In this document: positions 27,121 to 35,314 of the stretch, piece by piece | Layout: the number at the start of each line of letters is the position of its first letter | Numbering within the stretch: position 1 is the stretch's first letter | Assembly: GCF_000300335.1 (NCBI RefSeq) | Contig: NZ_AMRM01000003.1 | Coordinates: forward strand, 184,132-248,131 | Reading direction: 5' to 3' | DNA: 64,000 nucleotides | From: Nitratireductor pacificus pht-3B | GTDB lineage: Bacteria > Pseudomonadota > Alphaproteobacteria > Rhizobiales > Rhizobiaceae | Position numbers and translations under genes: made by a program | Notes under the pieces: generated by a model | Seen by the model: only the letters and a program-made list of their open reading frames with translations | Told to the model about the DNA's origin: nothing | Databases searched by the model: none

Positions 27121-27522
27121 TCAGCGCCGCGGCACGGCCTCGATGATGACGAAAGCCTGCGCCAGCGGATAATCGTCGGTGATCGTCAGATGGATATGCG
27201 CTTCCGTGCCGTCGGGCGTCATCGATGCCAGACGCAGCGCCGCGCCGCCGGTGAGCTGCATGGTCGGCTTGCCGCCCGGCAGGTTGACGACACCCATCTC
27301 GCGCCAGAACACGCCGCGCGAAATGCCGGTGCCCAGTGCCTTCGAGCAGGCTTCCTTGGCGGCGAAGCGCTTGGCGTAGGAGGCCGCCCGTTCGCTGCGC
27401 CTGTCGGACTTGGCGCGCTCGACCTCGGTGAAGACGCGCTGCGTGAAACGCTCGCCATAGCGCTCCAGGGTCTTGGAGACGCGGCGGATGTCGATGAGGT
27501 CGCTGCCGATGCCGATGATCAT
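27121..27522 (-). CDS. acpS: Holo-[acyl-carrier-protein] synthase
   Basis: 133 aa, the usual AcpS size. Starts [15 protein letters not shown] with the metal-binding Asp, and [16 protein letters not shown] holds the second conserved acidic residue. Transfers 4'-phosphopantetheine from CoA to acyl carrier protein. The ATG overlaps the DUF2062 stop by one base (TGATG). The 118-bp gap to lepB may hold a separate promoter. Confidence 0.95.
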   Translation of the reverse strand: MIIGIGSDLIDIRRVSKTLERYGERFTQRVFTEVERAKSDRRSERAASYAKRFAAKEACSKALGTGISRGVFWREMGVVNLPGGKPTMQLTGGAALRLASMTPDGTEAHIHLTITDDYPLAQAFVIIEAVPRR

Positions 27523-28115
27523 CAGCTGGTCGCGGTGCGTGGGCCGAGGGATTGCGCACGGGCGCGGCGGCGGGCGCGCTCGGCGAGCCGCTTGCGCCGC
27601 TGCTCGCGAAACGTGATCGTCGCCCACCGCGTCAGCACGTAGAAGAACACGGCGAAGACCATCCCGAGTGGCAGGGCGCCGACGGTCATCGGCTTGATCA
27701 GCGGCTGCCAGAGCTGCGAGAACTCCAAATGGCGCAGCATCCGCCCGATATGCACGGGCGCGACATTCGCCTCATGGCCGGCATAGAGGATCAGCCGTCC
27801 CGTCTCCAGCGTCGCGCCCCAGATGAAAGGGAAGGTCAGCGGATTGCCGACGGCGGTGCCGAGGGCCGAGGCGACCAGATTGCCGCCGACGCACCAGGCC
27901 AGCAGCGCGGCGATGAAGAAGTGAAATCCCATGAAGGGCGTGAAGGAGGCGAAGACTCCCGCGGCGACGCCGGCGGCGATGGCGTGTGGCGTGGCCGTCA
28001 GCCTCAGGGCGCGCTTGACGAAATACTGCGCGGACCGCCAGAACGAGCGGCGCGGCCACACCATGGTGCGGGTCCGCTCCCAAACATCAGCCGGCTTCCT
28101 GCGTCGAAACAACAT
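27522..28115 (-). CDS. DUF2062 membrane protein
   Basis: 197 aa. Typical DUF2062: a basic amphipathic start, then [20 protein letters not shown] with the F-T-P-F/G-F-H core ([18 protein letters not shown]), [21 protein letters not shown], and a last helix [20 protein letters not shown] before a very Arg-rich tail. Three to four membrane helices. Function unknown, but its place in front of acpS is conserved in the order. Confidence 0.9.
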   Translation of the reverse strand: MLFRRRKPADVWERTRTMVWPRRSFWRSAQYFVKRALRLTATPHAIAAGVAAGVFASFTPFMGFHFFIAALLAWCVGGNLVASALGTAVGNPLTFPFIWGATLETGRLILYAGHEANVAPVHIGRMLRHLEFSQLWQPLIKPMTVGALPLGMVFAVFFYVLTRWATITFREQRRKRLAERARRRARAQSLGPRTATS

Positions 28116-28338
28116 GCGGTGACACCACGCCCCAGAAAAAACGAATCCCTGCCCACACCGAAGGATAGACTAAGTCTCGCCCCTTAACGACGCGTTCCCA
28201 CGGACGCGCCATCAACCCGATATAGGCGGGCCGGCTCGCGATGGGCAAGGGAAGCACCCCGCTCTGCGAGGATTTCCCGGCGGGTCGGGCGGACAGGGCA
28301 AGGCCTAGCGCGGGGTGTGGGCGGAATTGGGGCGGTGC

Positions 28339-29082
28339 TCAGCCGGACTTTCCCCTCCGGCGCTTCTCGCGGATCTTCAGCACCCCACCCTCGGGATGGT
28401 CGATCTCGAAGGCGTTGGTCTTGCGCACCAGGTCGCTCAGCTTGCGGAAGCCATAGGTGCGCGGGTCGAAATCCGAGGCGAGGTTGGCAAGCTGCGTCCC
28501 CAGGGCGCCGAGCGGTACCCAGCCGTCGTCCGGCTCCATCTGCGAGAGCACTTTCCTGATGATGGGCGTCGCCTTGGCGATGGGCTGGAGCGGCTTCTTG
28601 GACCTGCCGGCGTCGGGCGCATCGGCCACCGCGTCGGGCAGCAGGTTTTCCGTATAGACGAAACGGCGGCATGCCTGCCGGAAACTCTCCGGCGTCTTCT
28701 GCTCGCCAAAACCGTAGACGTCGATCCCCTGCTCGCGGATACGCGCGGCGAGCCGCGTGAAGTCGCTGTCCGAGGACACGAGACAGAACCCGTCGAGCCG
28801 GCCGCTGTGCAGGAGATCCATCGCGTCGATCACCAGCGTGATGTCGGAGGCATTCTTGCCGGTCGTGTACGCGAACTGCTGCTGCGGGATGATCGCGTGC
28901 TTCGACAGGATCTCCGCCCACGCCTTCGAGCGCGTGCTGGAGAAGTCGCCATAGATGCGGCGGACGCTAGCCTCGCCGATCTTGGCGATTTCCTCGAACA
29001 GCCCGTCTGCGATCCGTGCCGAGGCGTTGTCGGCGTCGATCAGGACCGCAAGACGCGGCGAGCGGTTGTCGTTGTTGGCCAT
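28339..29082 (-). CDS. NYN-domain (LabA/PIN-like) predicted RNase with C-terminal OST-HTH-like domain
   Basis: 247 aa from the ATG at 29082 (GAGGTG site upstream); a start at 29202 would add 40 atypical residues. NYN domain: LAVLIDADNASA (first acidic cluster), ITLVIDAMDLLHSG and CLVSSDSDFTRLA, together forming the PIN-like metal site. After a linker near 165, a second domain (TPIIRKVLSQMEPDDGWVPL, YGFRKLSDLVRKTNAFEI) resembles OST-HTH/LOTUS, an RNA-binding module often fused to NYN. Known: NYN proteins of the LabA group are predicted or shown RNases. It lies between rsh and DUF2062. Confidence 0.87.
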   Translation of the reverse strand: MANNDNRSPRLAVLIDADNASARIADGLFEEIAKIGEASVRRIYGDFSSTRSKAWAEILSKHAIIPQQQFAYTTGKNASDITLVIDAMDLLHSGRLDGFCLVSSDSDFTRLAARIREQGIDVYGFGEQKTPESFRQACRRFVYTENLLPDAVADAPDAGRSKKPLQPIAKATPIIRKVLSQMEPDDGWVPLGALGTQLANLASDFDPRTYGFRKLSDLVRKTNAFEIDHPEGGVLKIREKRRRGKSG

Positions 29083-29220
29083 GAGACACCTCGTTGCGCG
29101 GTTTGCCCGACCGTAGAGCATTTCGCAGTCGGGTGGAATCACCCGGCACCCGCATACATTCGGAGAAACAATGAGATAGAGCGTTCTATCTGCGGACGGC
29201 AAACACCGGGCCGTCGGGCC

Positions 29221-31473
29221 TCAGCCGTTCACCCGGTGCGCGTCGCTGACGCAGTTGCTTTCCTTGAGCTGCGAGACCAGGCGGTTCAGATGCTTCAGGT
29301 CCCAGACCTGCAGGTCGAACAGCATTTCGGTGAAATCGGGCGCCGTCCGCTCCATCGAAAGGGAGTGGATGTTGGCATCGTTCGCCGCGATGAGCTGCGC
29401 GATCTCGGCCAGCGAGCCCGGCTCGTTGATCGCCGTGACCGACAGGCGCACGGGAAAACGCTCCTTCATGTGCTCGTCGATGTCCCAGCGTACGTCGATC
29501 CAGCGTTCCGGCTGGTCGTCGAAGGCGGTCAGCGCCGGCGACTGAATGGGGTAGATGATGATGCCGGACCCCGGATGAAGGATACCGACGATGCGGTCGC
29601 CCGGAACAGCGCCTTCGGGCGCGAAACGCACCGGCAGGTCGCCGGAAACACCGCGAATGGGCAGGGCGCCGTGCCCGTTCGTTTCCTTGGCCTGCTCGCC
29701 GCCCTTGGCGCGCTTCGCCTTGCGCGACGAGCGGCCGGGAATCTGGAACAGCATGCCGGCGGCGTTGCGGAGGTTGAACCAGCCCTCCTCCCGCTCCTTT
29801 GGCGCCTGCGTGACGCGTTCGTCCTTGTAGTCGGGGAAGACGGCGCGCACGACATCCTGCGAGGACAGCTCGCCGCGCCCCACGGCGGCCAGCACGTCCT
29901 CCACGTCCTGGCGGCCCAGCCGGTGCAGGATGGGTTTCAGCGCATCGCGCGAAAACGTCTTTCCCGCGCGGTCGAAGGCGCGTTCGAGGATCCGCGCGCC
30001 GAGGCCGGAATACTGCTTGCGGATGGCGTTGCGCGTGGCGCGGCGGATGGCCGCCCGCGCCTTGCCGGTGACCACCACCGATTCCCACGCGGCAGGCGGC
30101 ACCTGCGCCTTGGAGCGGACAATCTCCACCTCGTCGCCGTTCTTCAGTTCCGTCATCAGCGGCATGATGCGGCCGTTGACCTTGGCGCCGACGCAGGTGT
30201 CGCCGACATCCGTGTGCACCGCATAGGCGAAGTCGATCGGCGTCGCGCCGCGCGGCAGAGCGATGAGCTGCCCCTTCGGCGTGAAGCAGAACACCTGGTC
30301 CTGGAACAGCTCCAGCTTGGTGTTCTCGAGAAAGTCCTCGGGCGTGTCGCCCTCCGACAGCGCCTCGATGGTGCGCCGCAGCCAGGCATAGGCATTGGTG
30401 TCGCGCGAGATCCTGTGGTCGGCGCCGTTCACCTTGCCGCCCAGATCCTTGTAGATCGAATGGGCGGCAACGCCGTATTCGGCGATCCTGTGCATCTCGA
30501 AGGTGCGGATCTGCAGCTCGACGCGCTGGCGCGACGGGCCAACGATGGTGGTGTGGATCGAGCGGTAATCGTTCTGCTTCGGCGTCGAGATGTAGTCCTT
30601 GAAGCGCCCCGGGACCATCGACCAGGTGGCGTGGATGACGCCCAGCGCCCGGTAGCAGTCCTCCACCGTGTCGACCAGCACGCGGAAGCCGAAAATGTCG
30701 GAGAGCTGTTCGAAGGAGAGCGCCTTGGTCTCCATCTTGCGGAACACCGACCAGGGCTTCTTCTGCCGGCTCTTCACCGTCGCCTTGATGTGGTGTTCGG
30801 CGAACAGGTGCGACAGCGCTTCCTCGATGGCCTTGATGACGCCCCGGTTGCGCTCGAAGAACTCGGCCAGCCGCTCGGTGACGGCGCGGAACGCCTCCGG
30901 ATTGATGTAGCGGAAGGCCAGCTCCTCCAGCTCCTCGCGCATGTCCTGCATGCCCATGCGGCCGGCGAGCGGCGCGTAGATCTCCATCGTCTCCTCGGCG
31001 ATGCGCAGGCGCTTCGCCTCGGGCACGTGATCGAGCGTGCGCATGTTGTGCAGGCGATCCGCCAGCTTGACGAGAAGCACGCGCACATCCTCGGAGATCG
31101 CCAGCAGAAGCTTGCGCAGGTTCTCCGCCTGATGCGCCTTCTTCGACACCAGGTCGAGCCGCTTCAGCTTGGTCAGTCCATCGACCAGCTTGCCGATGTC
31201 GGGGCCGAACAGCTCGTCGATCTCGGCGCGCGTGGCGCTGGTGTCCTCGATCGTGTCGTGCAGCAGGGCGACCGCGATGGTCGCCTCGTCCAGATGCATG
31301 TCGGTGAGGATCGCCGCCACTTCGAGCGGGTGCGAGAAATAGGGGTCGCCGGAAGCGCGGCGCTGGTGGCCGTGCTTCTGCATCGCGTAGACATAAGCCT
31401 TGTTGAGAAGCGCCTCGTTGACGTCAGGCTTGTAGCGCTGGACACGCTCGACAAGCTCGTACTGACGCATCAT
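29221..31473 (-). CDS. rsh: Bifunctional (p)ppGpp synthetase/hydrolase (Rsh)
   Basis: 750 aa from the ATG at 31473 (tandem ATG at 31470), with GAGGAAG upstream. Domain order: HD hydrolase (KHGHQRRASGDPYFSHPLEV, LLHDTIEDTSA), synthetase (FGFRVLVDTVEDCYRALGVI, YRSIHTTIVGPSRQRVELQI), TGS (FTPKGQLIALPRGATPIDFA) and C-terminal ACT (LSVTAINEPGSLAEIAQLIA). Both catalytic centres look intact, consistent with the single bifunctional Rsh of alphaproteobacteria. Controls the stringent response. It follows rpoZ by 145 bp on the same strand. Confidence 0.96.
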   Translation of the reverse strand: MMRQYELVERVQRYKPDVNEALLNKAYVYAMQKHGHQRRASGDPYFSHPLEVAAILTDMHLDEATIAVALLHDTIEDTSATRAEIDELFGPDIGKLVDGLTKLKRLDLVSKKAHQAENLRKLLLAISEDVRVLLVKLADRLHNMRTLDHVPEAKRLRIAEETMEIYAPLAGRMGMQDMREELEELAFRYINPEAFRAVTERLAEFFERNRGVIKAIEEALSHLFAEHHIKATVKSRQKKPWSVFRKMETKALSFEQLSDIFGFRVLVDTVEDCYRALGVIHATWSMVPGRFKDYISTPKQNDYRSIHTTIVGPSRQRVELQIRTFEMHRIAEYGVAAHSIYKDLGGKVNGADHRISRDTNAYAWLRRTIEALSEGDTPEDFLENTKLELFQDQVFCFTPKGQLIALPRGATPIDFAYAVHTDVGDTCVGAKVNGRIMPLMTELKNGDEVEIVRSKAQVPPAAWESVVVTGKARAAIRRATRNAIRKQYSGLGARILERAFDRAGKTFSRDALKPILHRLGRQDVEDVLAAVGRGELSSQDVVRAVFPDYKDERVTQAPKEREEGWFNLRNAAGMLFQIPGRSSRKAKRAKGGEQAKETNGHGALPIRGVSGDLPVRFAPEGAVPGDRIVGILHPGSGIIIYPIQSPALTAFDDQPERWIDVRWDIDEHMKERFPVRLSVTAINEPGSLAEIAQLIAANDANIHSLSMERTAPDFTEMLFDLQVWDLKHLNRLVSQLKESNCVSDAHRVNG

Positions 31474-31618
31474 GGGCGGCTTCCTCGTTATGACCAGCTG
31501 CGCCCGGCTATGCGTCGCGCAATACAAAACATGCGCCGCGGCGTGCACGGCGCATGTTCAAGATAGGCAGGAAACAACCGAGGCGGAAGAGGCAGCCGCG
31601 CCCGGTGATGCCTCCAGA

Positions 31619-32017
31619 TCAGAAATCGTCGCTTTTTTCCGGCGCGACCAGGCCCTCGATGCCGGCGAGCAGGTCTTCCTCGCTCATCCGGTCGAAGGAG
31701 ACGACCTCTTCTTCCGTCTCGGCAACGGCTTCGGCGGGGGCGTCGGTCGGCTCGCTGATGGCCGGCAGATCGGCTTCCGGCTCGTCCACCTCGACATGCT
31801 TCTGCAGCGAGTGGATCAGCGCTTCCTTGAGGTCGCCGGGCGAGAGCGTCTCGTCGGCGATCTCGCGCAGCGCCACGACGGGATTCTTGTCGTTGTCGCG
31901 ATCGACGGTAATGGCCTCGCCCTGGGAAATCTGGCGGGCGCGGTGGCCGGCCAGCAGGACCAGGTCGAACCGGTTATCTACCTTGTCGATACAGTCTTCA
32001 ACGGTCACACGGGCCAT
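31619..32017 (-). CDS. rpoZ: RNA polymerase omega subunit
   Basis: 132 aa, with [20 protein letters not shown] and [20 protein letters not shown] as the conserved core. The C-terminal half is acidic and variable, which makes it longer than enterobacterial omega, as usual in Hyphomicrobiales. Known: assembles with beta' and contributes to the (p)ppGpp binding site, fitting its place before rsh. AAAGGGG ribosome-binding site. Confidence 0.95.
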   Translation of the reverse strand: MARVTVEDCIDKVDNRFDLVLLAGHRARQISQGEAITVDRDNDKNPVVALREIADETLSPGDLKEALIHSLQKHVEVDEPEADLPAISEPTDAPAEAVAETEEEVVSFDRMSEEDLLAGIEGLVAPEKSDDF

Positions 32018-32338
32018 AAGGTGCCCCTTTCATGCGTCAATCTGTGAAGGAATCTTGCGGGTCCATAGCCCGAACGCCGGCGAAATTCAAGGGCGCCTGC
32101 CGCTTGCGAGACAGCTCGCACACGCAATTGCGGCGCCGTGATGGCGAAAGCACCGAAAGCGTCCTTCCGGCAGGAGCCAAGACCCGGTTCGCTTGTATTT
32201 ACAACAATTCCATTTATTGGTTGGAACTATCATTTTCCAGCGCTATTTCATCATAAGTGATAGCTATTTGGGCCTTTTTTGCAACGTGTCGGCTCGGGGC
32301 CATTCCGATACGATCTTTTTGACAAGGGATTTTTCAAG
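32018..32338. other. AT-richer divergent intergenic region rpoZ / NYN gene
   Basis: 321 bp between divergent genes. The rpoZ-proximal part holds the probable rpoZ promoter. The part at 32190-32280 is markedly AT-rich (TTGTATTTACAACAATTCC onward), unlike the surroundings, and should hold the promoter of the NYN-UDG unit. TTGTATTTACAA at its start is a short inverted repeat. No gene seen. Confidence 0.5.
32063..32091 (-). promoter_or_regulatory. Probable promoter of rpoZ-rsh
   Basis: On the minus strand, CTTGAA (32091-32086) and CTATGG (32068-32063) are separated by exactly 17 bp, close to the alphaproteobacterial sigma-70 consensus CTTGAC-N17-CTATAT. It lies about 45 bp before the rpoZ start. 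No transcript evidence. Confidence 0.5.
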
Positions 32339-32929
32339 ATGTTCGATCCACGCGAGAAAATCGCTCTGTTCATAGACGGAGCAAATCTCTACGCGACATC
32401 GCGCGCACTCGGCTTTGACATCGATTATCGCAAGCTGCTCAGCAGCTTTCGCGAGCGCGGCTATCTGCTGCGCGCCTACTACTACACCGCCCTCGTCGAG
32501 GATCAGGAGTATTCCTCGATCCGCCCGCTGATCGACTGGCTGGACTACAACGGCTACAAGGTGGTGACCAAGCCGGCAAAGGAATTCACCGATTCAGCCG
32601 GCCGGCGCAAGATCAAGGGCAACATGGACATCGAGCTGGCGATCGACGCGCTGGAGCTTTCGGATGTCGTGGACCACTATGTGATCTTCTCCGGAGACGG
32701 CGACTTCCGCACGCTGGTCGAGGCGCTGCAGCGCAAGGGGCGCAAGGTCAGCGTGGTGTCGACCATCCAGTCGCAGCCGCCGATGATCGCCGACGACCTG
32801 CGGCGGCAGGCCGACAATTTCATCGATCTCGTCTCGTTGCGCGACATGGTCGGGCGTGCGACAAGCGAGCGGCCCGTCCGCAAGGCCGAGCCGCAACAGG
32901 ATGAAGACGAGCCTTTCGACGATTTATGA
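32339..32929 (+). CDS. LabA-like NYN-domain protein (predicted RNase)
   Basis: 196 aa from the ATG at 32339. One NYN domain: KIALFIDGANLYATSRALG, YYYTALVEDQEYSSIRPLID, KGNMDIELAIDALELSDVVD and VIFSGDGDFRTLVEALQRKG hold the acidic residues of the PIN-like metal site. The C-terminal 25 residues are charged and disordered. This is the LabA/DUF88 subgroup common in alphaproteobacteria. It overlaps the following uracil-DNA glycosylase gene by ATGA, so the two are co-translated. It is distinct from the longer NYN protein encoded at 28.3-29.1 kb. Confidence 0.9.
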   Translation: MFDPREKIALFIDGANLYATSRALGFDIDYRKLLSSFRERGYLLRAYYYTALVEDQEYSSIRPLIDWLDYNGYKVVTKPAKEFTDSAGRRKIKGNMDIELAIDALELSDVVDHYVIFSGDGDFRTLVEALQRKGRKVSVVSTIQSQPPMIADDLRRQADNFIDLVSLRDMVGRATSERPVRKAEPQQDEDEPFDDL

Positions 32930-33594
32930 GTTCCGCCAAAGCGCTTCACGAGCCGCCGCATGATTGCGCGCTGTGTCCCCGCCTGCACGATTTCATCGCC
33001 GGCTGGCGCGACCGGGAGCCGGACTGGCACAACGGACCCGTCCCCATCTTCACGCCCAAGGCGGGCGATGATGCGGTGCGGCTACTGATCGTCGGGCTGG
33101 CGCCCGGCCTGCGCGGCGCGAACCGCACGGGACGGCCCTTCACCGGCGACTACGCCGGCGACCTGCTCTACGACACCCTGCTGCGTTTCGGTTTCGCGCG
33201 CGGCCGCTACGCCGCCCGACCCGACGACGGCCTTGAGCTGGTGGATACGGCGATCATCAATGCGGTGCGCTGCGTCCCTCCGGAAAACAAGCCGGTCGGC
33301 GCCGAGATCAACACCTGCCGGACGCATTTCTTCGCCCCGGCGCTGGCGCGGTTTCCCAGTCTCCGAGCAATCGTGACGCTCGGCCTGATCGCCCATCAAT
33401 CGACCGTGCGGGCGCTCGGCGGGCGCGTCGCCGCGCATCCCTTCAGCCATGGCGGCCGCCAGGAGATCGCCGGGCTGACGCTGTTCTCCAGCTATCACTG
33501 CTCGCGCTACAACACCAATACCGGGCGCCTGACCGAGGCGATGTTCGTGGATGTGTTCGGCGCGGTAGAGAGGTTTGTAGCGAATAGCGAATAG
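32926..33594 (+). CDS. Family 5-like (UDGb) uracil-DNA glycosylase with Fe-S cysteines
   Basis: 222 aa. Four cysteines in the arrangement of the [4Fe-4S] UDGs: C14 and C17 (DCALCPRL), C116 (NAVRCVPPENKP) and C131 (NTCRTHF). Motif 1 is GLAPGLRGANRTGRPFTGD (57-75), which lacks the catalytic Asp of family 4 and matches the UDGb type. The late motif is YHCSRYNTNTG (190-200), where a Cys replaces the usual Pro. Known: UDGb removes uracil, hypoxanthine and other deaminated bases. Co-translated with the NYN protein. Confidence 0.88.
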   Translation: MSSAKALHEPPHDCALCPRLHDFIAGWRDREPDWHNGPVPIFTPKAGDDAVRLLIVGLAPGLRGANRTGRPFTGDYAGDLLYDTLLRFGFARGRYAARPDDGLELVDTAIINAVRCVPPENKPVGAEINTCRTHFFAPALARFPSLRAIVTLGLIAHQSTVRALGGRVAAHPFSHGGRQEIAGLTLFSSYHCSRYNTNTGRLTEAMFVDVFGAVERFVANSE

Positions 33595-33649
33595 CGAATA
33601 GAAAAATTGGCGGAGGCGGAGGGAGCGCAAGCAAAACTCCCTATTCGCT
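33579..33649. repeat. Triple AGCGAAT repeat with distal inverted copy
   Basis: AGCGAAT occurs three times head-to-tail (33579-33599), and the glycosylase stop codon lies inside the third-copy junction. A reverse-complement copy CTATTCGCT (33641-33649) can pair with AGCGAATAG (33593-33601) around a 39-nt loop. This lies between the convergent UDG and smpB genes and may act as a terminator. Similar strings occur in related genomes to my recollection. Confidence 0.6.
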
Positions 33650-33656
33650 CTCTTTC

Positions 33657-34130
33657 TCACCCATGCTGCTTCAACAGCCTCGCCTTCTCGCGGTTCCAGT
33701 CGCGCTGCTTGGATGTCTCGCGCTTGTCGTGCAGCTTCTTGCCGCGCGCGACGGCCAGATGCAGCTTCGCCAGGCCGCGCTCGTTGAAATAGAGCTTTAG
33801 CGGCACCAGCGTCATGCCCTCGCGCTCGATGGCCTGGCCCAGCCGCGCCATCTCGCGCTTGGACAACAGCAGCTTGCGCCTGCGGCGCGGCTCATGGTTG
33901 AAGCGGTTTCCGGCAAAGTATTCCGGGATATAGGCGTTGATCAGCCAGAACTCGCCGCCCTCGATCGAGGCATAGGATTCCTGGATGTTCGCCTGTCCCT
34001 CGCGCAGCGACTTCACCTCGGTTCCAGCCAGCACGATGCCGGCCTCGAGCGTGTCGAGCACCTCATAGGAAAAGCGCGCCTTGCGGTTGTCGGCGACCGT
34101 CTTCTGATTGGGATTCTTGTCCTTGGCCAT
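33657..34130 (-). CDS. smpB: SsrA-binding protein SmpB
   Basis: 157 aa. [40 protein letters not shown] and [20 protein letters not shown] form the OB-fold that binds tmRNA. The C-terminal tail [19 protein letters not shown] is the part that enters the mRNA channel. Essential partner of tmRNA in rescuing stalled ribosomes; ssrA itself is not in this window. It follows dapA by 26 bp and is likely co-transcribed. Confidence 0.96.
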   Translation of the reverse strand: MAKDKNPNQKTVADNRKARFSYEVLDTLEAGIVLAGTEVKSLREGQANIQESYASIEGGEFWLINAYIPEYFAGNRFNHEPRRRRKLLLSKREMARLGQAIEREGMTLVPLKLYFNERGLAKLHLAVARGKKLHDKRETSKQRDWNREKARLLKQHG

Positions 34131-34156
34131 GGTCCTGGATAACTGGGGGCTCTGCC

Positions 34157-35038
34157 TCAGTTCATCAAGCCCGCATGCTTGAGCGCGGCGTCGATGCGCG
34201 CGGCGGTTTCCGTCTCGACCGGCACCAGCGGCAGGCGCTGCACGTTCTCCATGCGGCCAAGGCGCGACAGCGCATATTTCGCGCCGCCCGGATTGGGTTC
34301 GATGAACAGCGCCTTGTGCAGCGGCATCAGGCGGTCCTGCAGTTCGATTGCCCGTGCCCGGTCACCCTCGAGCGAGGCCTTCTGGAACGCGGCGCAGAGC
34401 CGCGGCGCGACATTCGACGTCACCGAGATGCAGCCGACGCCGCCATGGGCGTTGAAGCCCAGGGCAGAGGCGTCCTCGCCCGAAAGCTGGATGAACTCCG
34501 CGCCGCAGCTCGCCCGCTGCTCGCTGACACGGTCGACCTTGGCCGTCGCATCCTTGACGCCGACGATGTTGGAAAAATCCTTCGCCAGCCGGCCCATGGT
34601 CTCCGGCGTCATGTCGATGATCGAGCGCGGCGGAATGTTGTAGATCACGATCGGCAGCTTCGTCGCGCGCGCCACGCTGGCGTAGTGCTCGTAGAGGCCG
34701 CACTGGTTCGGCTTGTTGTAATAGGGCGTGACGACCAGCACGCCGTCCGCGCCGACCGTCTCGGCATATTGCGCCAGAGCCACGGCCTCGCGGGTCGAGT
34801 TCGAGCCGGCGCCGGCGATCACCGGAACGCGCCCGGCGGCAACCTCGACGCACAGGCGGACGACCTCGCGGTGCTCCTCATGGCTCAGCGTCGGCGATTC
34901 ACCCGTGGTGCCGACCGGAACCAGCCCGTTCGTGCCCTCGGCGATCTGCCATTCGACGAAGTCGCGGAACGCTTTCTCGTCCAGGCTCCCGTCCTTGCCG
35001 AACGGCGTCACAAGCGCTGTGAGGGACCCCCTGAACAT
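34157..35038 (-). CDS. dapA: 4-hydroxy-tetrahydrodipicolinate synthase
   Basis: 293 aa from the ATG at 35038 (AGGAG upstream); the longer frame to 35209 has no support. TIM-barrel lyase with [16 protein letters not shown] (T45-T46), the active-site Tyr in IYNIPPRS (Y133) and the Schiff-base lysine K162 in [11 protein letters not shown]. Condenses pyruvate with aspartate semialdehyde in lysine and diaminopimelate synthesis. Divergent from the transglycosylase gene. Confidence 0.96.
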   Translation of the reverse strand: MFRGSLTALVTPFGKDGSLDEKAFRDFVEWQIAEGTNGLVPVGTTGESPTLSHEEHREVVRLCVEVAAGRVPVIAGAGSNSTREAVALAQYAETVGADGVLVVTPYYNKPNQCGLYEHYASVARATKLPIVIYNIPPRSIIDMTPETMGRLAKDFSNIVGVKDATAKVDRVSEQRASCGAEFIQLSGEDASALGFNAHGGVGCISVTSNVAPRLCAAFQKASLEGDRARAIELQDRLMPLHKALFIEPNPGGAKYALSRLGRMENVQRLPLVPVETETAARIDAALKHAGLMN

Positions 35039-35314
35039 GATGGCGAACTCCTGAATGAATTGGCTGGTCTGCGCCGGCGGCAAGCCGGCGCCGGACGCTT
35101 CTAACCGAAGATCAAGCGGCGCACCATAGTCTTGCCATCTCCAGGCTGCAAGAAGCGGGAAACTGTGCCGATTTTGCACTTGCGTCGATTCGACGAAGAC
35201 CGGGGCCAACGCCCGGACGAAACGGGCGCCCGGTGCTTAATCCGCACTTCACATGTGATCGATAGAGTAGCCGTACGGCACCATTGCCCGTGCGTCCTGG
35301 GAAACCGCCGCCCG

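Noticed and set aside
28315..31566. 1083-codon plus-strand frame
   Set aside because: Antisense shadow of rsh and the NYN gene; rich in Arg, His and Val with no domain, and third-position GC bias explains its openness.
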